Origin: Pedobacter rhizosphaerae
GTDB lineage: Bacteria; Bacteroidota; Bacteroidia; Sphingobacteriales; Sphingobacteriaceae
Reading direction: 5' to 3'
Length of the DNA: 64,000 nt
NCBI RefSeq assembly: GCF_900111155.1
Contig: NZ_FOGG01000007.1
Coordinates: 179,307-243,306, forward strand
Part shown: positions 25,756 to 34,866 of the stretch, in pieces
Position numbering within the stretch: the stretch's first letter is position 1
Layout: every line of letters begins with the position of its first letter
The notes under the pieces: model-generated
What the model saw: the letters and a program-made list of their open reading frames with translations, nothing else
Databases searched by the model: none
Told to the model about the DNA's origin: nothing
Position numbers and translations under genes: made by a program

Positions 25756-26904
25756 ATGCCTCTAACCAAAGTCACCGGGCCTACATTAAATACCCGACCA
25801 CATTTTGCCATTTTAGATGGCCTTCGAGGAATAGCTGCCATTGCAGTGGTTATCTACCATTTTATGGAGATAGCTGTGCCTGATTATCACCAAAGTTTTA
25901 TTGCTCATGCGCATTTGGCTGTAGATTTTTTCTTCTGCCTGTCGGGATTTGTAATTGCCTATGCCTACGACCATAAATTGAAACAGTTAGGTTTAGCTCT
26001 ATTTATGAAGTTAAGACTCATCCGTTTACATCCCTTGGTTATCATCGGATCGGTTATTGGTCTCTTAGTATTTGTTTATGATCCTTTTAGTAATCTTTAT
26101 CAGGCTTATGCCGATCGTACCCCCTTGATGTTTATTACTTCATGCCTGATGATTCCCTATCCATTGGTTCATGAGCGTTATTTTAATTTGTTTCATCTCA
26201 ATCCGCCTACCTGGTCGCTTTTCTGGGAGTATATTGCCAATATGGTGTACGCTTTAGTTTTGATCAGATTACGGAATAAAGCGATGTGGGCATTGGTGGG
26301 AATTGCTGCTGTGGCTATTTGTTATGAGTCTTTTCATGCCGGTTCTCTCGCCGTAGGGTGGGGAGGTGATAATATTGTAGGTGGTGGAATAAGGGTAGCT
26401 TACTCTTTTCTCGCAGGAATATTGGTTTATCGTTCTAACTGGGTAATCAAATCTCGATTGGGTTTTTTATCTATTGGACTTTTCTTAATAGCTGTGTTTG
26501 TCATTCCATTTTCGGAAAAAACAAATGCAGTGGTGGATATACTCCTCGTGCTGTTTTATTTCCCTTTTCTTATTGCTCTTGGGGCTGGTGCTCAGCTCAA
26601 AAAAAGGTTTTCAAAAATCTGTAAGTGGTCTGGAGAGATTTCTTACCCACTGTATGTTATACATTACCCATTTATATGGTTATTTATGAGTTATGTGGAG
26701 CAGACTAAGCCCAATATGCAACAGATGAGTGGTATGATAATTTTTGGAGTACTTGCATTAATTACTCTAGCTTATGGAATTCTAGTTTTTGTAGATATTC
26801 CGATTCGTAATTATCTTAAAAAGGTGTGGATAAAGGATTCGCCGCGAAAAACAGAAAAAAGTGTAGTGGTTTTTTCTGTTGGTAGGGAACCGATTGATAG
26901 TTAG
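25756..26904 (+). CDS. Acyltransferase 3 family membrane protein
   Basis: The 382-residue protein has the acyltransferase 3 (OafA/YrhL-like) fold: FAILDGLRGIAAIAVVIYHF, with the conserved His in the first helices, VDFFFCLSGFVIAYAYDHK, then about ten membrane helices with SYPLYVIHYPFIWLFMSY near the end. Such enzymes add acetyl or other acyl groups to surface glycans or lipids. No SGNH domain is fused. The C-terminal tail is short and basic, and its coding sequence holds an 11-bp inverted repeat of A/T runs. No glycan biosynthesis cluster is adjacent, so the acceptor is unknown. Confidence 0.9.
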   Translation: MPLTKVTGPTLNTRPHFAILDGLRGIAAIAVVIYHFMEIAVPDYHQSFIAHAHLAVDFFFCLSGFVIAYAYDHKLKQLGLALFMKLRLIRLHPLVIIGSVIGLLVFVYDPFSNLYQAYADRTPLMFITSCLMIPYPLVHERYFNLFHLNPPTWSLFWEYIANMVYALVLIRLRNKAMWALVGIAAVAICYESFHAGSLAVGWGGDNIVGGGIRVAYSFLAGILVYRSNWVIKSRLGFLSIGLFLIAVFVIPFSEKTNAVVDILLVLFYFPFLIALGAGAQLKKRFSKICKWSGEISYPLYVIHYPFIWLFMSYVEQTKPNMQQMSGMIIFGVLALITLAYGILVFVDIPIRNYLKKVWIKDSPRKTEKSVVVFSVGREPIDS

Positions 26905-26979
26905 GTGTTTTTCTAAGCTGATTTAAGAATTGTTTAGGTTGCTGAAAGCCCAAAGCAATAGCATTATTCTAGAGTTTTG

Positions 26980-27030
26980 AAAAAATACAATACCCTGCGG
27001 CACTGTGAACCACAAACCAGCGGGGTATTG
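26980..27030 (-). terminator. Terminator for the APC permease (minus strand)
   Basis: CAATACCCTGC pairs with GCGGGGTATTG across a 21-nt loop, with one G-U wobble. On the minus strand the stem is followed by TATTTTTT, so it most likely ends the permease transcript. Confidence 0.6.
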
Positions 27031-27039
27031 ATAAGGCCA

Positions 27040-28989
27040 TTAATTACCGGCAGTTGCCAGTTTACTGTGTCTGTAACCATAGGCAAAGTAAACAATTAGT
27101 CCGATCACCAACCATACGCCAAAACCAATCCAATTGGTAATGCCCAGTTCGCACATCATATAAAGGCAACTAATTAATCCCAATACAGGAATTAAAGACA
27201 GGTTCTTGGTAATACTATAGTAGGTGATGATTACGCAAATGATCAGGAAAATCCACATCGGGATTTTATGTTTGAACAGTCCCCAACCACTTTCATATTT
27301 TTTTTCGACTGATATTTTGGAAGAAGAAATAAACTGCTCATAACGATCGGCAGGGAGATTACTTAAGTAAGATTCTGCATCTACCTTATCTGTTAGGATT
27401 AACTGAGGGGCAGCATCTTTAATGATTTCTTCTTTAACGATTTTAAGTTCATCACCGTTTAGGGAGGTTACAAAAGTTACGGTTTGAATGGTTTTTGGAC
27501 TGTTAAATAGGAAAGCTTTAGTTTCCTTGCCATATTGTGTAAATGCAAATACAATAGCGGCTATAAATAAAACAGGAATAATAAATTTACTATTTACATA
27601 AGGAATTTTAAACTTTCCTCGTTGTACGTCAGGACGGTTTTGAAGCACCAATACCCCAGCGCATACCAACACGAAAGCAAATAGTGTCCCGATAGAACAT
27701 AGATCGGTTACAATTGTTAAATTCATGAATAATGAAGGTACAGCCACAACAAAACCTACTACAATCGTAGCAAAGGAAGGAGTTTTATATTTCGGATGGA
27801 TCTTGGAAAACGATTTGGGTAATAAACCATCACGGCTCATGCTCATCCAGATACGGGGTTGGCCCATTTGGAAAACCAGTAATACGCTGGCCATGGCAAA
27901 AACGGCACTTACAGCAATAATTCCACTCATTAGCTTAAGGTCAATCTGATCAAAAACAAATGCTAAAGGATCACCTACAGCTAAGGTATCTGATTTAACA
28001 ATACCGGTTAAAACGAGTGCTATAGCTACATATAATATCGTACAGATAATAATGGCCCACATCATGCCTCTGGGAAGATCACGTTGAGGGTTTTTACATT
28101 CTTCGGCAGTTGTAGAAATGGCATCGAAACCGATATAAGCAAAGAAAACCGCCGAAACGCCCTTTAAAACTCCCGAAACCCCATTGGGGGCAAATGGGTC
28201 CCAGTTTTTGGTGTCTACATAAAACACACCCACTGCCAATACCAACATAATTACTGCTAGTTTAACCACTACCATGGCATTGCTGGCATTGCGGCTTTCT
28301 TTCATGCCACGATAAATTAACCAGGTAATCAGAATGATGATACCTAAAGCAGGGATATCAGCTACAAAGTGAAAGCCTAAAATCTGTGGCGCTGTAATCC
28401 AGGCATTGTTTGCCAATGAAGTTGCGGAATCTAAATTTGATATATTTTTGCCAGCCGCCAATAGCGCCTCAGCATGCTTATGCCCGTTAAAAGCGGTGAG
28501 GTAATCCATGGTCATCCAATCGGGAACATGAATACCATTTATGCCTAAAAAGGGTATTTTTATAGTAGATAGCAGCCCGGTAAAGTAATCGGACCAGGAA
28601 ATGGCGACTGTAATATTGCCTATAGAGTATTCCATAATCAGCGACCAGCCAATAATCCAGGCCACCAGTTCGCCAAAAGCCACGTAGGAATAAGTGTATG
28701 CACTTCCTGAAACCGGAACCATAGAGGCGAATTCTGCATAGGCAAAGGCGGCAAAACTACAGGCCACAGCTGTAAAAATAAATAAGAAGATTACCGCAGG
28801 CCCACCATCAGCACTTGCTTTTCCAATCGTGCTAAAAATCCCGGCTCCGATAATGGCGGCAATACCAAATGCGGTTAAATCGCGTATCCCCAGTGTTTTA
28901 TGTAAAGAACTTTCGTGGTCGCCATAACCCTTGGCTGCATCCTGTAATATCTTTGAAATGGATTTCTTTCTAAAAAGCTTTTCGAACAT
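27040..28989 (-). CDS. APC-family amino acid permease with two extra soluble segments
   Basis: The protein has 649 residues, about 160 longer than the close relative at 58090-59547 (485). The core has the APC motifs: IGAGIFSTIGKASADGGPAV, MVPVSGSAYTYSYVAFGELV, VFFAYIGFDAISTTAEECKN and SRDGLLPKSF. Against the shorter relative there is an N-terminal extension (1-30) and two insertions: residues about 145-208 and about 486-577, both polar. The second is Lys/Glu-rich and lies between two C-terminal membrane helices. The core resembles cationic amino acid transporters. The inserts are likely soluble loops with unknown role. Confidence 0.9.
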   Translation of the reverse strand: MFEKLFRKKSISKILQDAAKGYGDHESSLHKTLGIRDLTAFGIAAIIGAGIFSTIGKASADGGPAVIFLFIFTAVACSFAAFAYAEFASMVPVSGSAYTYSYVAFGELVAWIIGWSLIMEYSIGNITVAISWSDYFTGLLSTIKIPFLGINGIHVPDWMTMDYLTAFNGHKHAEALLAAGKNISNLDSATSLANNAWITAPQILGFHFVADIPALGIIILITWLIYRGMKESRNASNAMVVVKLAVIMLVLAVGVFYVDTKNWDPFAPNGVSGVLKGVSAVFFAYIGFDAISTTAEECKNPQRDLPRGMMWAIIICTILYVAIALVLTGIVKSDTLAVGDPLAFVFDQIDLKLMSGIIAVSAVFAMASVLLVFQMGQPRIWMSMSRDGLLPKSFSKIHPKYKTPSFATIVVGFVVAVPSLFMNLTIVTDLCSIGTLFAFVLVCAGVLVLQNRPDVQRGKFKIPYVNSKFIIPVLFIAAIVFAFTQYGKETKAFLFNSPKTIQTVTFVTSLNGDELKIVKEEIIKDAAPQLILTDKVDAESYLSNLPADRYEQFISSSKISVEKKYESGWGLFKHKIPMWIFLIICVIITYYSITKNLSLIPVLGLISCLYMMCELGITNWIGFGVWLVIGLIVYFAYGYRHSKLATAGN

Positions 28990-29231
28990 CTGTGTTTCGT
29001 TGAAGTATTCTTCAAACTTAAAAAAATATCGGCTAAAAACGTTTAACGCCTCATTAAAAAATAAGATGCCTTTAGCAAAACCGGGATTTTTGAGCCCTTC
29101 TTCCCTCAGGTTTGTTGCGACTGGGTCATTATATCGATTTTATGACCTCAGGCATTGCCAAAGTGCTAATTTTGCATCCCATTCCAATCTGCCAACCTTT
29201 TAAGGGTAGATTTTTTACAGAATAATTCCAT

Positions 29232-30461
29232 ATGAATACCAGCATTATATCTCCCTCGAACATAAAAGAAAAAAATCAAAAAATAGCCACCATTCTCGCT
29301 TTTGCCTTGATCCCATTATCTGGATTTGCAACTGACATTTACATTCCATCTTTGCCAACTATGGCAGGAGAGATGCAGGTAAGTAGCGTTCAGGTGCAAC
29401 TAACCCTGAGTATATTTTTGATCAGCTATGGGGTTGCACAACTATTTATTGGAAGTATTCTAGATAGTTTTGGCAGATATAAGATCGGGTTGTACTCTTT
29501 GTTAATCTTTGCAGCTGCAAGCGTTGTTATTGCCATTACCCATAATATTTATCTCATTTATTTGATGCGAATTATTCATGGATTAACTGTTGGAGCTATT
29601 GTAGTAGCCAAAAGAGCTTATTTTGTTGATCTCTTCGAAGGTGAACAACTCAAACATTATTTAAGCCTGTTTTCAATCATCTGGTCTACCGGGCCAATTG
29701 TAGCGCCATTTATTGGAGGCTATCTGCAGAGTGCTTTTGGTTGGGAATCTAACTTCTACTTCCTCGGCGGATTTGCCATCGTTTTCGCCGCTTTGGAATT
29801 TATTTTTAGCGGAGAAACCTTAAAACATTTTACTGATTTTCAATTGAAAAAAATAGCCAATATCTATCTGGATATGATTAAAACTCCCAGTTTTACATTG
29901 GGGATAGTAATGTTGGGCTTAGCTTATTGTATGGTAATGGTGTATAATATGACAGGGCCTTTCATTATCGAACATCATTTGCACCTTTCGCCTATAATTG
30001 CTGGCTATAGTTCTTTAGTGTTAGGTTTTGCCTGGATGGTGGGAGGCTTTATTGGCAAGGCAACCATTAACAAGCCATTTTTTAAAAGATTGGCCATCAA
30101 TACAATATTACAATTGGCTTTTGTTATTGTGATGATACTGAGTCTTAATTTTGTTAGTAATCTTTATTCGCTAATCTTTTTTGCCTTCATTATTCACATT
30201 GGTGCAGGTTTTACATTCAATAATTACTTTACTTTCTGCTTAAGTAAATTCCCAAAGAATGCGGGAATTGCAGGAGGTTTAACAGGTGGTATTACTTACG
30301 TGATTGTTTCCTTTTTAAGCTATGGCATCGTAAATGTTTTTCCGGCCAAAGATGAAGGTAATTTAAGTTACAGTTATCTGATTATGATTTTGCTGTCGCT
30401 TGTCGTGATGTATGCCATTCTGAAAATTAGAAATAAAGAGCAAAGACCGATAGCAGATTAA
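29232..30461 (+). CDS. MFS drug exporter of the Bcr/CflA type
   Basis: The 409-residue protein has 12 membrane helices and the DHA1 Bcr/CflA pattern: FATDIYIPSLPTMAGEMQVS, VQLTLSIFLISYGVAQLFIG, the loop motif DSFGRYKIGLYSL, and RIIHGLTVGAIVVAKRAYFV in helix 4-5. These transporters export drugs or metabolites with protons. Substrate is not known. It is divergent from the APC permease gene; TAATTTTG at 29167-29174, about 57 nt upstream, may be its -7 box. Confidence 0.88.
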   Translation: MNTSIISPSNIKEKNQKIATILAFALIPLSGFATDIYIPSLPTMAGEMQVSSVQVQLTLSIFLISYGVAQLFIGSILDSFGRYKIGLYSLLIFAAASVVIAITHNIYLIYLMRIIHGLTVGAIVVAKRAYFVDLFEGEQLKHYLSLFSIIWSTGPIVAPFIGGYLQSAFGWESNFYFLGGFAIVFAALEFIFSGETLKHFTDFQLKKIANIYLDMIKTPSFTLGIVMLGLAYCMVMVYNMTGPFIIEHHLHLSPIIAGYSSLVLGFAWMVGGFIGKATINKPFFKRLAINTILQLAFVIVMILSLNFVSNLYSLIFFAFIIHIGAGFTFNNYFTFCLSKFPKNAGIAGGLTGGITYVIVSFLSYGIVNVFPAKDEGNLSYSYLIMILLSLVVMYAILKIRNKEQRPIAD

Positions 30462-30534
30462 TTGCTTCCCAACGTTAAGCGGTATATTGAAATGATTGTC
30501 GCCTTGCATCATATCAATATATAAGAAACAAAAA

Positions 30535-30600
30535 GAGGCTGTGCCATAAAGTTAATTTCGATCCTAACCAGTCACGAACCAACATTTATGATACAGCCTC
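30535..30600 (-). repeat. 66-bp element with GAGGCTGT ends (terminator or IS-end relic)
   Basis: GAGGCTGTGCCATAAA at one end and TTTATGATACAGCCTC at the other pair over 16 bp with two mismatches. On the minus strand it is followed by TTTTTG, so it may terminate the M3 peptidase transcript. The same GAGGCTGT octamer begins the IS1182-type element at the window end, so it could also be a decayed non-autonomous element. Confidence 0.55.
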
Positions 30601-30626
30601 AAATTACCTTTAAGATAAACCGGATT

Positions 30627-32339
30627 TTAACCCAGTTTATCTAGTTCTTCCTTTACAAATGCAGCCAATTCCTTCACATACTCTGCGCTGAAATCAAATT
30701 TGATTCCTGCGGTTTCATAAATTTCATTCATCGGCTTGGTGTAGCCTAAAGAAAGTGCTGCAAGATATTGCTCTAATGCCTTTGCAGGATTTTCCTTATA
30801 GTTTTTCCAAACGGCAATTGCACCTAATTGAGCAATAGCATATTCGATATAATAGAAAGGCACTTCAAATAAATGAAGTTGTTTTTGCCAAACATTTCCA
30901 AATTCTTTTTCCAAGCCCTCCCAATCGGTAAAACCTGCTCCAAACCGGCTATAAATTTGTTTAAAAGTTTCTTCCCTGTCTGCTGCGGTATGATTGGGAT
31001 TGGTATAAATCCAATGCTGGAACTGATCGATAACGGCTACCCAAGGTAAGGTTTTAAGTACGTCAGCCAGTTGCTCTTTCTTAGCCCGGTTAAGTTCCTC
31101 CGGATTATCGAAATAAACATCCCAATTATCCATAGAAATGAGTTCCATACTCATAGAAGCCAGTTCTGCAACCTCAGAAGGACAGTGTTTAAAATCGTTA
31201 AGTTCGAGGTTTGCGGTTAAAAAAGTATGTATAGCATGTCCACCTTCGTGTACCATGGTTGTCAAATCCCGCAAGGAATTAGCAGAGTTCATAAATATAA
31301 ACGGTGCCCCTGTTTCTGCCAAAGGATAGTTGTATCCGCCTGGTGCTTTTCCTTTTCTACTTTCTACATCAAAAAGATTATTGGCTTTCATTGTAGCAAG
31401 CTTTTCGCCAAGCTTCGGGTCGATCGCATTAAAGCAGGCAATGCTTTTATCAATGAGTTCAGCGCCATTGTTAAACGGCTTTAAAGCCGGTTTTCCACTT
31501 ACACTCACCTCCATATCCCAGGGTTTTAAAACGGTTAAGCCCAAAGCCTCCCGTCTTTTTTCTGCCTGCTCTTTTAAAATGGGTACGATTTCCTTTTCTA
31601 TTGCACTGGCAAAATCATAACAATCGTGCGGAGTATAGTCAAAGCGACCCAATGCCTGGAACATATAGTCGCGGTAGTTTTCAAAGCCGGCATTTAATGC
31701 AACCTGGTTACGTAACCGAACCAGTTCATCAAAGAGGATATTTAAATCATCTTTATCAAGCAATCTACGCTGCTGTACCGTTTTCCATGCCTGTTCGCGC
31801 AATTCCCGGTTCAGGTCTTTTATCAGCACAGAGGCTTGCTCTAAAGTATATTCCTGCCCGTTAATTTCTACGCTCATGGCACCGGTAATACCCTGATATT
31901 TTTGTTGCTTAACCTGTAGTGTTGTGAAAAGTTCTATGTTCTCCTCTCTGTAAATCTCCAAAGCCTTTTTAATGGCCCTGCTGTAAACAAAATATTTTTG
32001 TTTATCCAAATGATCCATGTAAGGACTATCTACAAATTTTTTATTCAATTCATTAGATAGGGGAGATACTTTTGGTTCGATCTCTGTAGCAAAATATTGA
32101 AAACTTTTAACGAGTTCCTCATTGGCTGTATCGCAACTCATTTTAATGTATCGCCAGGCAAAATCTTCCTCTAAAGCTGCTTCCAGCTCAGAACGATCTT
32201 TTAACCATTTCTCCAGTTCATCAGCATTGCTGATTTCGCGTGATTTTAACTCGTTAAAAAGAGGCTCGAGGTTTTCCCAGGTGATGGTTAAATCGGCAGG
32301 GATATAGGTTCTTTGTTTTTTATTTATAATTAAGCTCAT
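30627..32339 (-). CDS. M3-family oligoendopeptidase
   Basis: Start taken at the ATG giving MSLIINKKQR (32339), 570 residues; an in-frame TTG at 32357 is less likely. It has the helical M3B fold and the zinc motif HEGGH (His364, Glu365, His368) with the third ligand expected in the segment ASMSMELISM some 28 residues on. It cleaves oligopeptides in the cytosol, like oligoendopeptidase F (PepF), without a signal peptide. Length is normal for the family. It converges with the MFS gene and is followed on the minus strand by a terminator-like palindrome. Confidence 0.92.
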   Translation of the reverse strand: MSLIINKKQRTYIPADLTITWENLEPLFNELKSREISNADELEKWLKDRSELEAALEEDFAWRYIKMSCDTANEELVKSFQYFATEIEPKVSPLSNELNKKFVDSPYMDHLDKQKYFVYSRAIKKALEIYREENIELFTTLQVKQQKYQGITGAMSVEINGQEYTLEQASVLIKDLNRELREQAWKTVQQRRLLDKDDLNILFDELVRLRNQVALNAGFENYRDYMFQALGRFDYTPHDCYDFASAIEKEIVPILKEQAEKRREALGLTVLKPWDMEVSVSGKPALKPFNNGAELIDKSIACFNAIDPKLGEKLATMKANNLFDVESRKGKAPGGYNYPLAETGAPFIFMNSANSLRDLTTMVHEGGHAIHTFLTANLELNDFKHCPSEVAELASMSMELISMDNWDVYFDNPEELNRAKKEQLADVLKTLPWVAVIDQFQHWIYTNPNHTAADREETFKQIYSRFGAGFTDWEGLEKEFGNVWQKQLHLFEVPFYYIEYAIAQLGAIAVWKNYKENPAKALEQYLAALSLGYTKPMNEIYETAGIKFDFSAEYVKELAAFVKEELDKLG

Positions 32340-32403
32340 AGTAATAGTTATATTCAAAAGACAGATCAGCGAAGTATTAGAACGCTGTATTGTCTCCGCG
32401 CTT

Positions 32404-33267
32404 TTATCTTGTTCTTAAAAAAGTATCAATCAAATAACAAAGGGCAAAAACAACAGATGCCATCCCATTTGTAGTTGCAAAGGCCTTGTTAACTTTGCTG
32501 ATATCGGTTGGTTTAACCAATAAATGTTGATATATCAACGCAAAGCAGAAAAATACTACTCCTAAGTAATATACCCAGCTAAAGGCATCAGGCATTAAAA
32601 ATATAGGGGCGATTACGCATGCAGCTGAAAAAATATGCAAAATCACAGATACGTTTAAAGCATTTTTTATGCCAAGTGCAGAGGGGATGGAGTGTAATTT
32701 CTCTTCACGATCAAAGTCTTCGTCCTGAAGGGCATAGATAATATCAAAGCCACTTACCCAAAAAAGAACAGCGAAAGAGTAAAGTACTGGTACAATTGAA
32801 AAATGGCCGGTAACCGCAATATAAGCGCCTATTGGAGCCAAAGATAAACCTAAACCTAAAACCAAATGGCACAGTGCGGTAAATCTTTTGGTATAGCTGT
32901 AAAATAAAACTACAAACAATGCAACTGGTGAAAGATAAAGGCAAAGTGGATTAATGAAAAAAGTGGCAACCACGAATAACAAGCAGTTGATAATTACAAA
33001 TGTTAAGGCCTCTTTGGCTGAAACCTTTCCTGCGGGGATGTCGCGCATTTTGGTGCGTGGGTTCTTAGCATCAATATTTCTGTCTAAGTAACGGTTAAAG
33101 GCCATAGCAGCGTTACGGGCAAAAACCATACAAAGTAATACCAATACCAATTTATGCCACATAAAAGGACTATCGGTAGTGGTTACCCCTAAAAAAAAAC
33201 CAATCATAGCGAATGGCAAAGCAAATATGGAGTGCGCAAATAAGACTAGTGAAAAATATTTCTTCAT
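32404..33267 (-). CDS. UbiA-family polyprenyltransferase
   Basis: The 287-residue membrane protein has the two Asp-rich motifs of UbiA enzymes: NRYLDRNIDAKNPRTKMRDI (first) and DIIYALQDEDFDREEKLHSI (second), across about eight helices. It attaches a polyprenyl chain to an aromatic ring. The motif form resembles UbiA/MqnP more than MenA, so the acceptor may be 4-hydroxybenzoate or a futalosine-pathway intermediate rather than DHNA; I cannot decide from sequence. A menaquinone methyltransferase gene lies close by on the other strand, supporting a quinone role. Confidence 0.88.
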   Translation of the reverse strand: MKKYFSLVLFAHSIFALPFAMIGFFLGVTTTDSPFMWHKLVLVLLCMVFARNAAMAFNRYLDRNIDAKNPRTKMRDIPAGKVSAKEALTFVIINCLLFVVATFFINPLCLYLSPVALFVVLFYSYTKRFTALCHLVLGLGLSLAPIGAYIAVTGHFSIVPVLYSFAVLFWVSGFDIIYALQDEDFDREEKLHSIPSALGIKNALNVSVILHIFSAACVIAPIFLMPDAFSWVYYLGVVFFCFALIYQHLLVKPTDISKVNKAFATTNGMASVVFALCYLIDTFLRTR

Positions 33268-33287
33268 TTTTAGAATAATGTCAGGTA

Positions 33288-33360
33288 TTGAGTATCAAGT
33301 ATCGAGAACCAAGTAGCAAGTATCGAGTAGTAAGTATCGAGTAGCAAGTATCAAGACTGA
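33288..33360 (-). repeat. Short-word repeat, AAGTATCGAG type
   Basis: The plus strand reads TATCAAGTATCGAG, CAAGTAGCAAGTATCGAG and TAGTAAGTATCGAG in succession, a degenerate array with a unit of about 11 nt between EngB and the UbiA gene. Read in the direction of the flanking genes, it gives CTTGATACTTGCTACT, the same reading found at 37182-37320. Confidence 0.75.
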
Positions 33361-33370
33361 TTTTTAGCTT

Positions 33371-33988
33371 TTAAGTATTAAGAATAGGTTTTACAAAATC
33401 CTTATTTACTTCCTGAATAAAGTGTAAAACATCATCTTTTCCTAGACCTTTTTCTGCTGAAGTAACAAACGTAGCAGGGATCTCTTCAAACCACTGGCTT
33501 AACGACTTTTTAAAGGCGGCCACATTGTTCACCGTAACGTTCATGCCTTGTTTATCTGCTTTGGTAAAGATTAATGAAAATGGAATTTGTTTTTCCCCTA
33601 GCCAGTAACAAAATTCAAGATCAATTTGTTGTGGCTCAAGGCGGCTATCAATCAGTACGAAAACACACTGCAAACTTTCTCTCTTGGTAATGTATGCACG
33701 GATAAATTTCTCCCATTTCTCTCTGCTTGTTTTAGAAACCTTCGCATAACCATAACCGGGTAAATCGACAATATACCAGGATTCATTGATCAGAAAGTGA
33801 TTAATTAACTGGGTTTTGCCAGGACGCTGAGAGGTTTTAGCTAAACCATGTTTGTTAACCAACATGTTGATTAACGATGATTTACCTACATTTGAACGGC
33901 CAATAAAGGCATATTCGGGCATAACTGCCGGTGGTAATGCCGAAACCTGTGTGTTGCTGCAAATAAAATTTGCCGTTTTTATAACCAT
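33371..33988 (-). CDS. engB: Ribosome biogenesis GTPase EngB/YsxC
   Basis: Start at the ATG giving MVIKTANFICS (33988), 205 residues; a longer frame to 34129 would overlap the ubiE promoter. The GTPase core shows the P-loop GRSNVGKSS (30-38), a switch I region with RPGKTQLINHF, G3 DLPGYGYAKVS and the G4-like TKAD. EngB/YsxC is essential in many bacteria and acts in assembly of the large ribosomal subunit. It is preceded by TACCTTTG, which leaves only 4 nt before the ATG. Confidence 0.94.
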   Translation of the reverse strand: MVIKTANFICSNTQVSALPPAVMPEYAFIGRSNVGKSSLINMLVNKHGLAKTSQRPGKTQLINHFLINESWYIVDLPGYGYAKVSKTSREKWEKFIRAYITKRESLQCVFVLIDSRLEPQQIDLEFCYWLGEKQIPFSLIFTKADKQGMNVTVNNVAAFKKSLSQWFEEIPATFVTSAEKGLGKDDVLHFIQEVNKDFVKPILNT

Positions 33989-33992
33989 ATTA

Positions 33993-34000
33993 CAAAGGTA
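33993..34000 (-). promoter_or_regulatory. -7 box for engB
   Basis: TACCTTTG on the minus strand, 4 nt upstream of the ATG at 33988, which confirms the shorter EngB start and implies a very short leader. Confidence 0.5.
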
Positions 34001-34117
34001 ACAATTAGTTTTTAGTCTTTTGCTGATGGAGCTGGCCTTGAAATTTAGTTGAAATGTCAAATTCGGCAGATGCGATCTCAGTTCTGGGTTCAGACTACTC
34101 ACTTCCGACTTTTTCTC

Positions 34118-34125
34118 TATCTTTG
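34118..34125 (+). promoter_or_regulatory. -7 box for the ubiE-porT unit
   Basis: TATCTTTG, 9 nt upstream of the ATG at 34135, matches TAnnTTTG. The divergent engB box is about 120 bp away. Confidence 0.45.
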
Positions 34126-34134
34126 CCATGTATC

Positions 34135-34866
34135 ATGAATCAGAACATCACTCCTTATCAAATCGAAGATGCAACCAAAAAAGAGCAGGTTGCAGATATG
34201 TTTAATAACATTTCTAAAACTTACGACTTTTTAAATCATTTCCTTTCCTTAGGAATCGATGTATTGTGGCGAAAAATGGCAATCAAGGAATTGGTGTCTA
34301 TTCATCCGCGTATTATGCTCGATGTAGCTACAGGTACTGGTGATTTTGCTTTCGAGGCCATTAAAAAATTGCGCCCTGAGAAAGTTATAGGCGTAGATAT
34401 TTCTGAAGGTATGCTGGAAGTAGCCAAGAAGAAAATCAATGAACGCGGCCTGAGTGAGGTTTTTACGGTTCAGCTTGGTGATTCTGAGGGACTTCATTTT
34501 GAAGACAACACTTTCGATGCCATTACTGTTGCCTATGGCGTGCGTAACTTTGAACATTTAGAAAAAGGTCTTTCAGATATGTTTAGGGTATTAAAACCGA
34601 ATGGGAAAATTGTGGTATTGGAGTTCTCTAAACCCCGTGTTTTTCCAGTGAAACAACTTTATAATTTTTACTTTAAACAGATTACACCTTTTTTTGGAAA
34701 ACTTTTTTCTAAAGATAGCAGAGCTTACACTTACTTGCCAGAATCAGTAGCGGCTTTTCCTGATGGAAAGGATTTTACCGATTTAATGCAAAAAGTTGGA
34801 TTCAAAAGTACCAAACAACGAATTTTAACGTTTGGAATAAGTTCGATTTACACCGGAACTAAATGA
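34135..34866 (+). CDS. ubiE: Demethylmenaquinone methyltransferase (UbiE/MenG)
   Basis: Start at the ATG giving MNQNITPYQI (34135), 243 residues. It has UbiE motif 1 (SKTYDFLNHFLSLGIDVLWR), the SAM site MLDVATGTGDFAFEAI, IGVDISEGMLEVA, and the second UbiE motif VLKPNGKIVVLEFSKP, ending ISSIYTGTK. It methylates demethylmenaquinone to menaquinone, the respiratory quinone of Bacteroidota. Its stop overlaps the start of PorT (ATGA), so the two are translationally coupled. A ubiE-porT adjacency is common in this phylum. Confidence 0.93.
   Translation: MNQNITPYQIEDATKKEQVADMFNNISKTYDFLNHFLSLGIDVLWRKMAIKELVSIHPRIMLDVATGTGDFAFEAIKKLRPEKVIGVDISEGMLEVAKKKINERGLSEVFTVQLGDSEGLHFEDNTFDAITVAYGVRNFEHLEKGLSDMFRVLKPNGKIVVLEFSKPRVFPVKQLYNFYFKQITPFFGKLFSKDSRAYTYLPESVAAFPDGKDFTDLMQKVGFKSTKQRILTFGISSIYTGTK

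Noticed and set aside
26850..26880. Perfect 11-bp inverted repeat AACAGAAAAAA / TTTTTTCTGTT
   Set aside because: It lies inside the acyltransferase coding tail and is explained by Lys and Phe-rich codons; the gene continues past it, so it is not the terminator.
33989..34129. N-terminal extension of EngB by 47 residues
   Set aside because: It would read through the engB -7 box and the ubiE promoter region, and the extra residues do not fit the family N-terminus.
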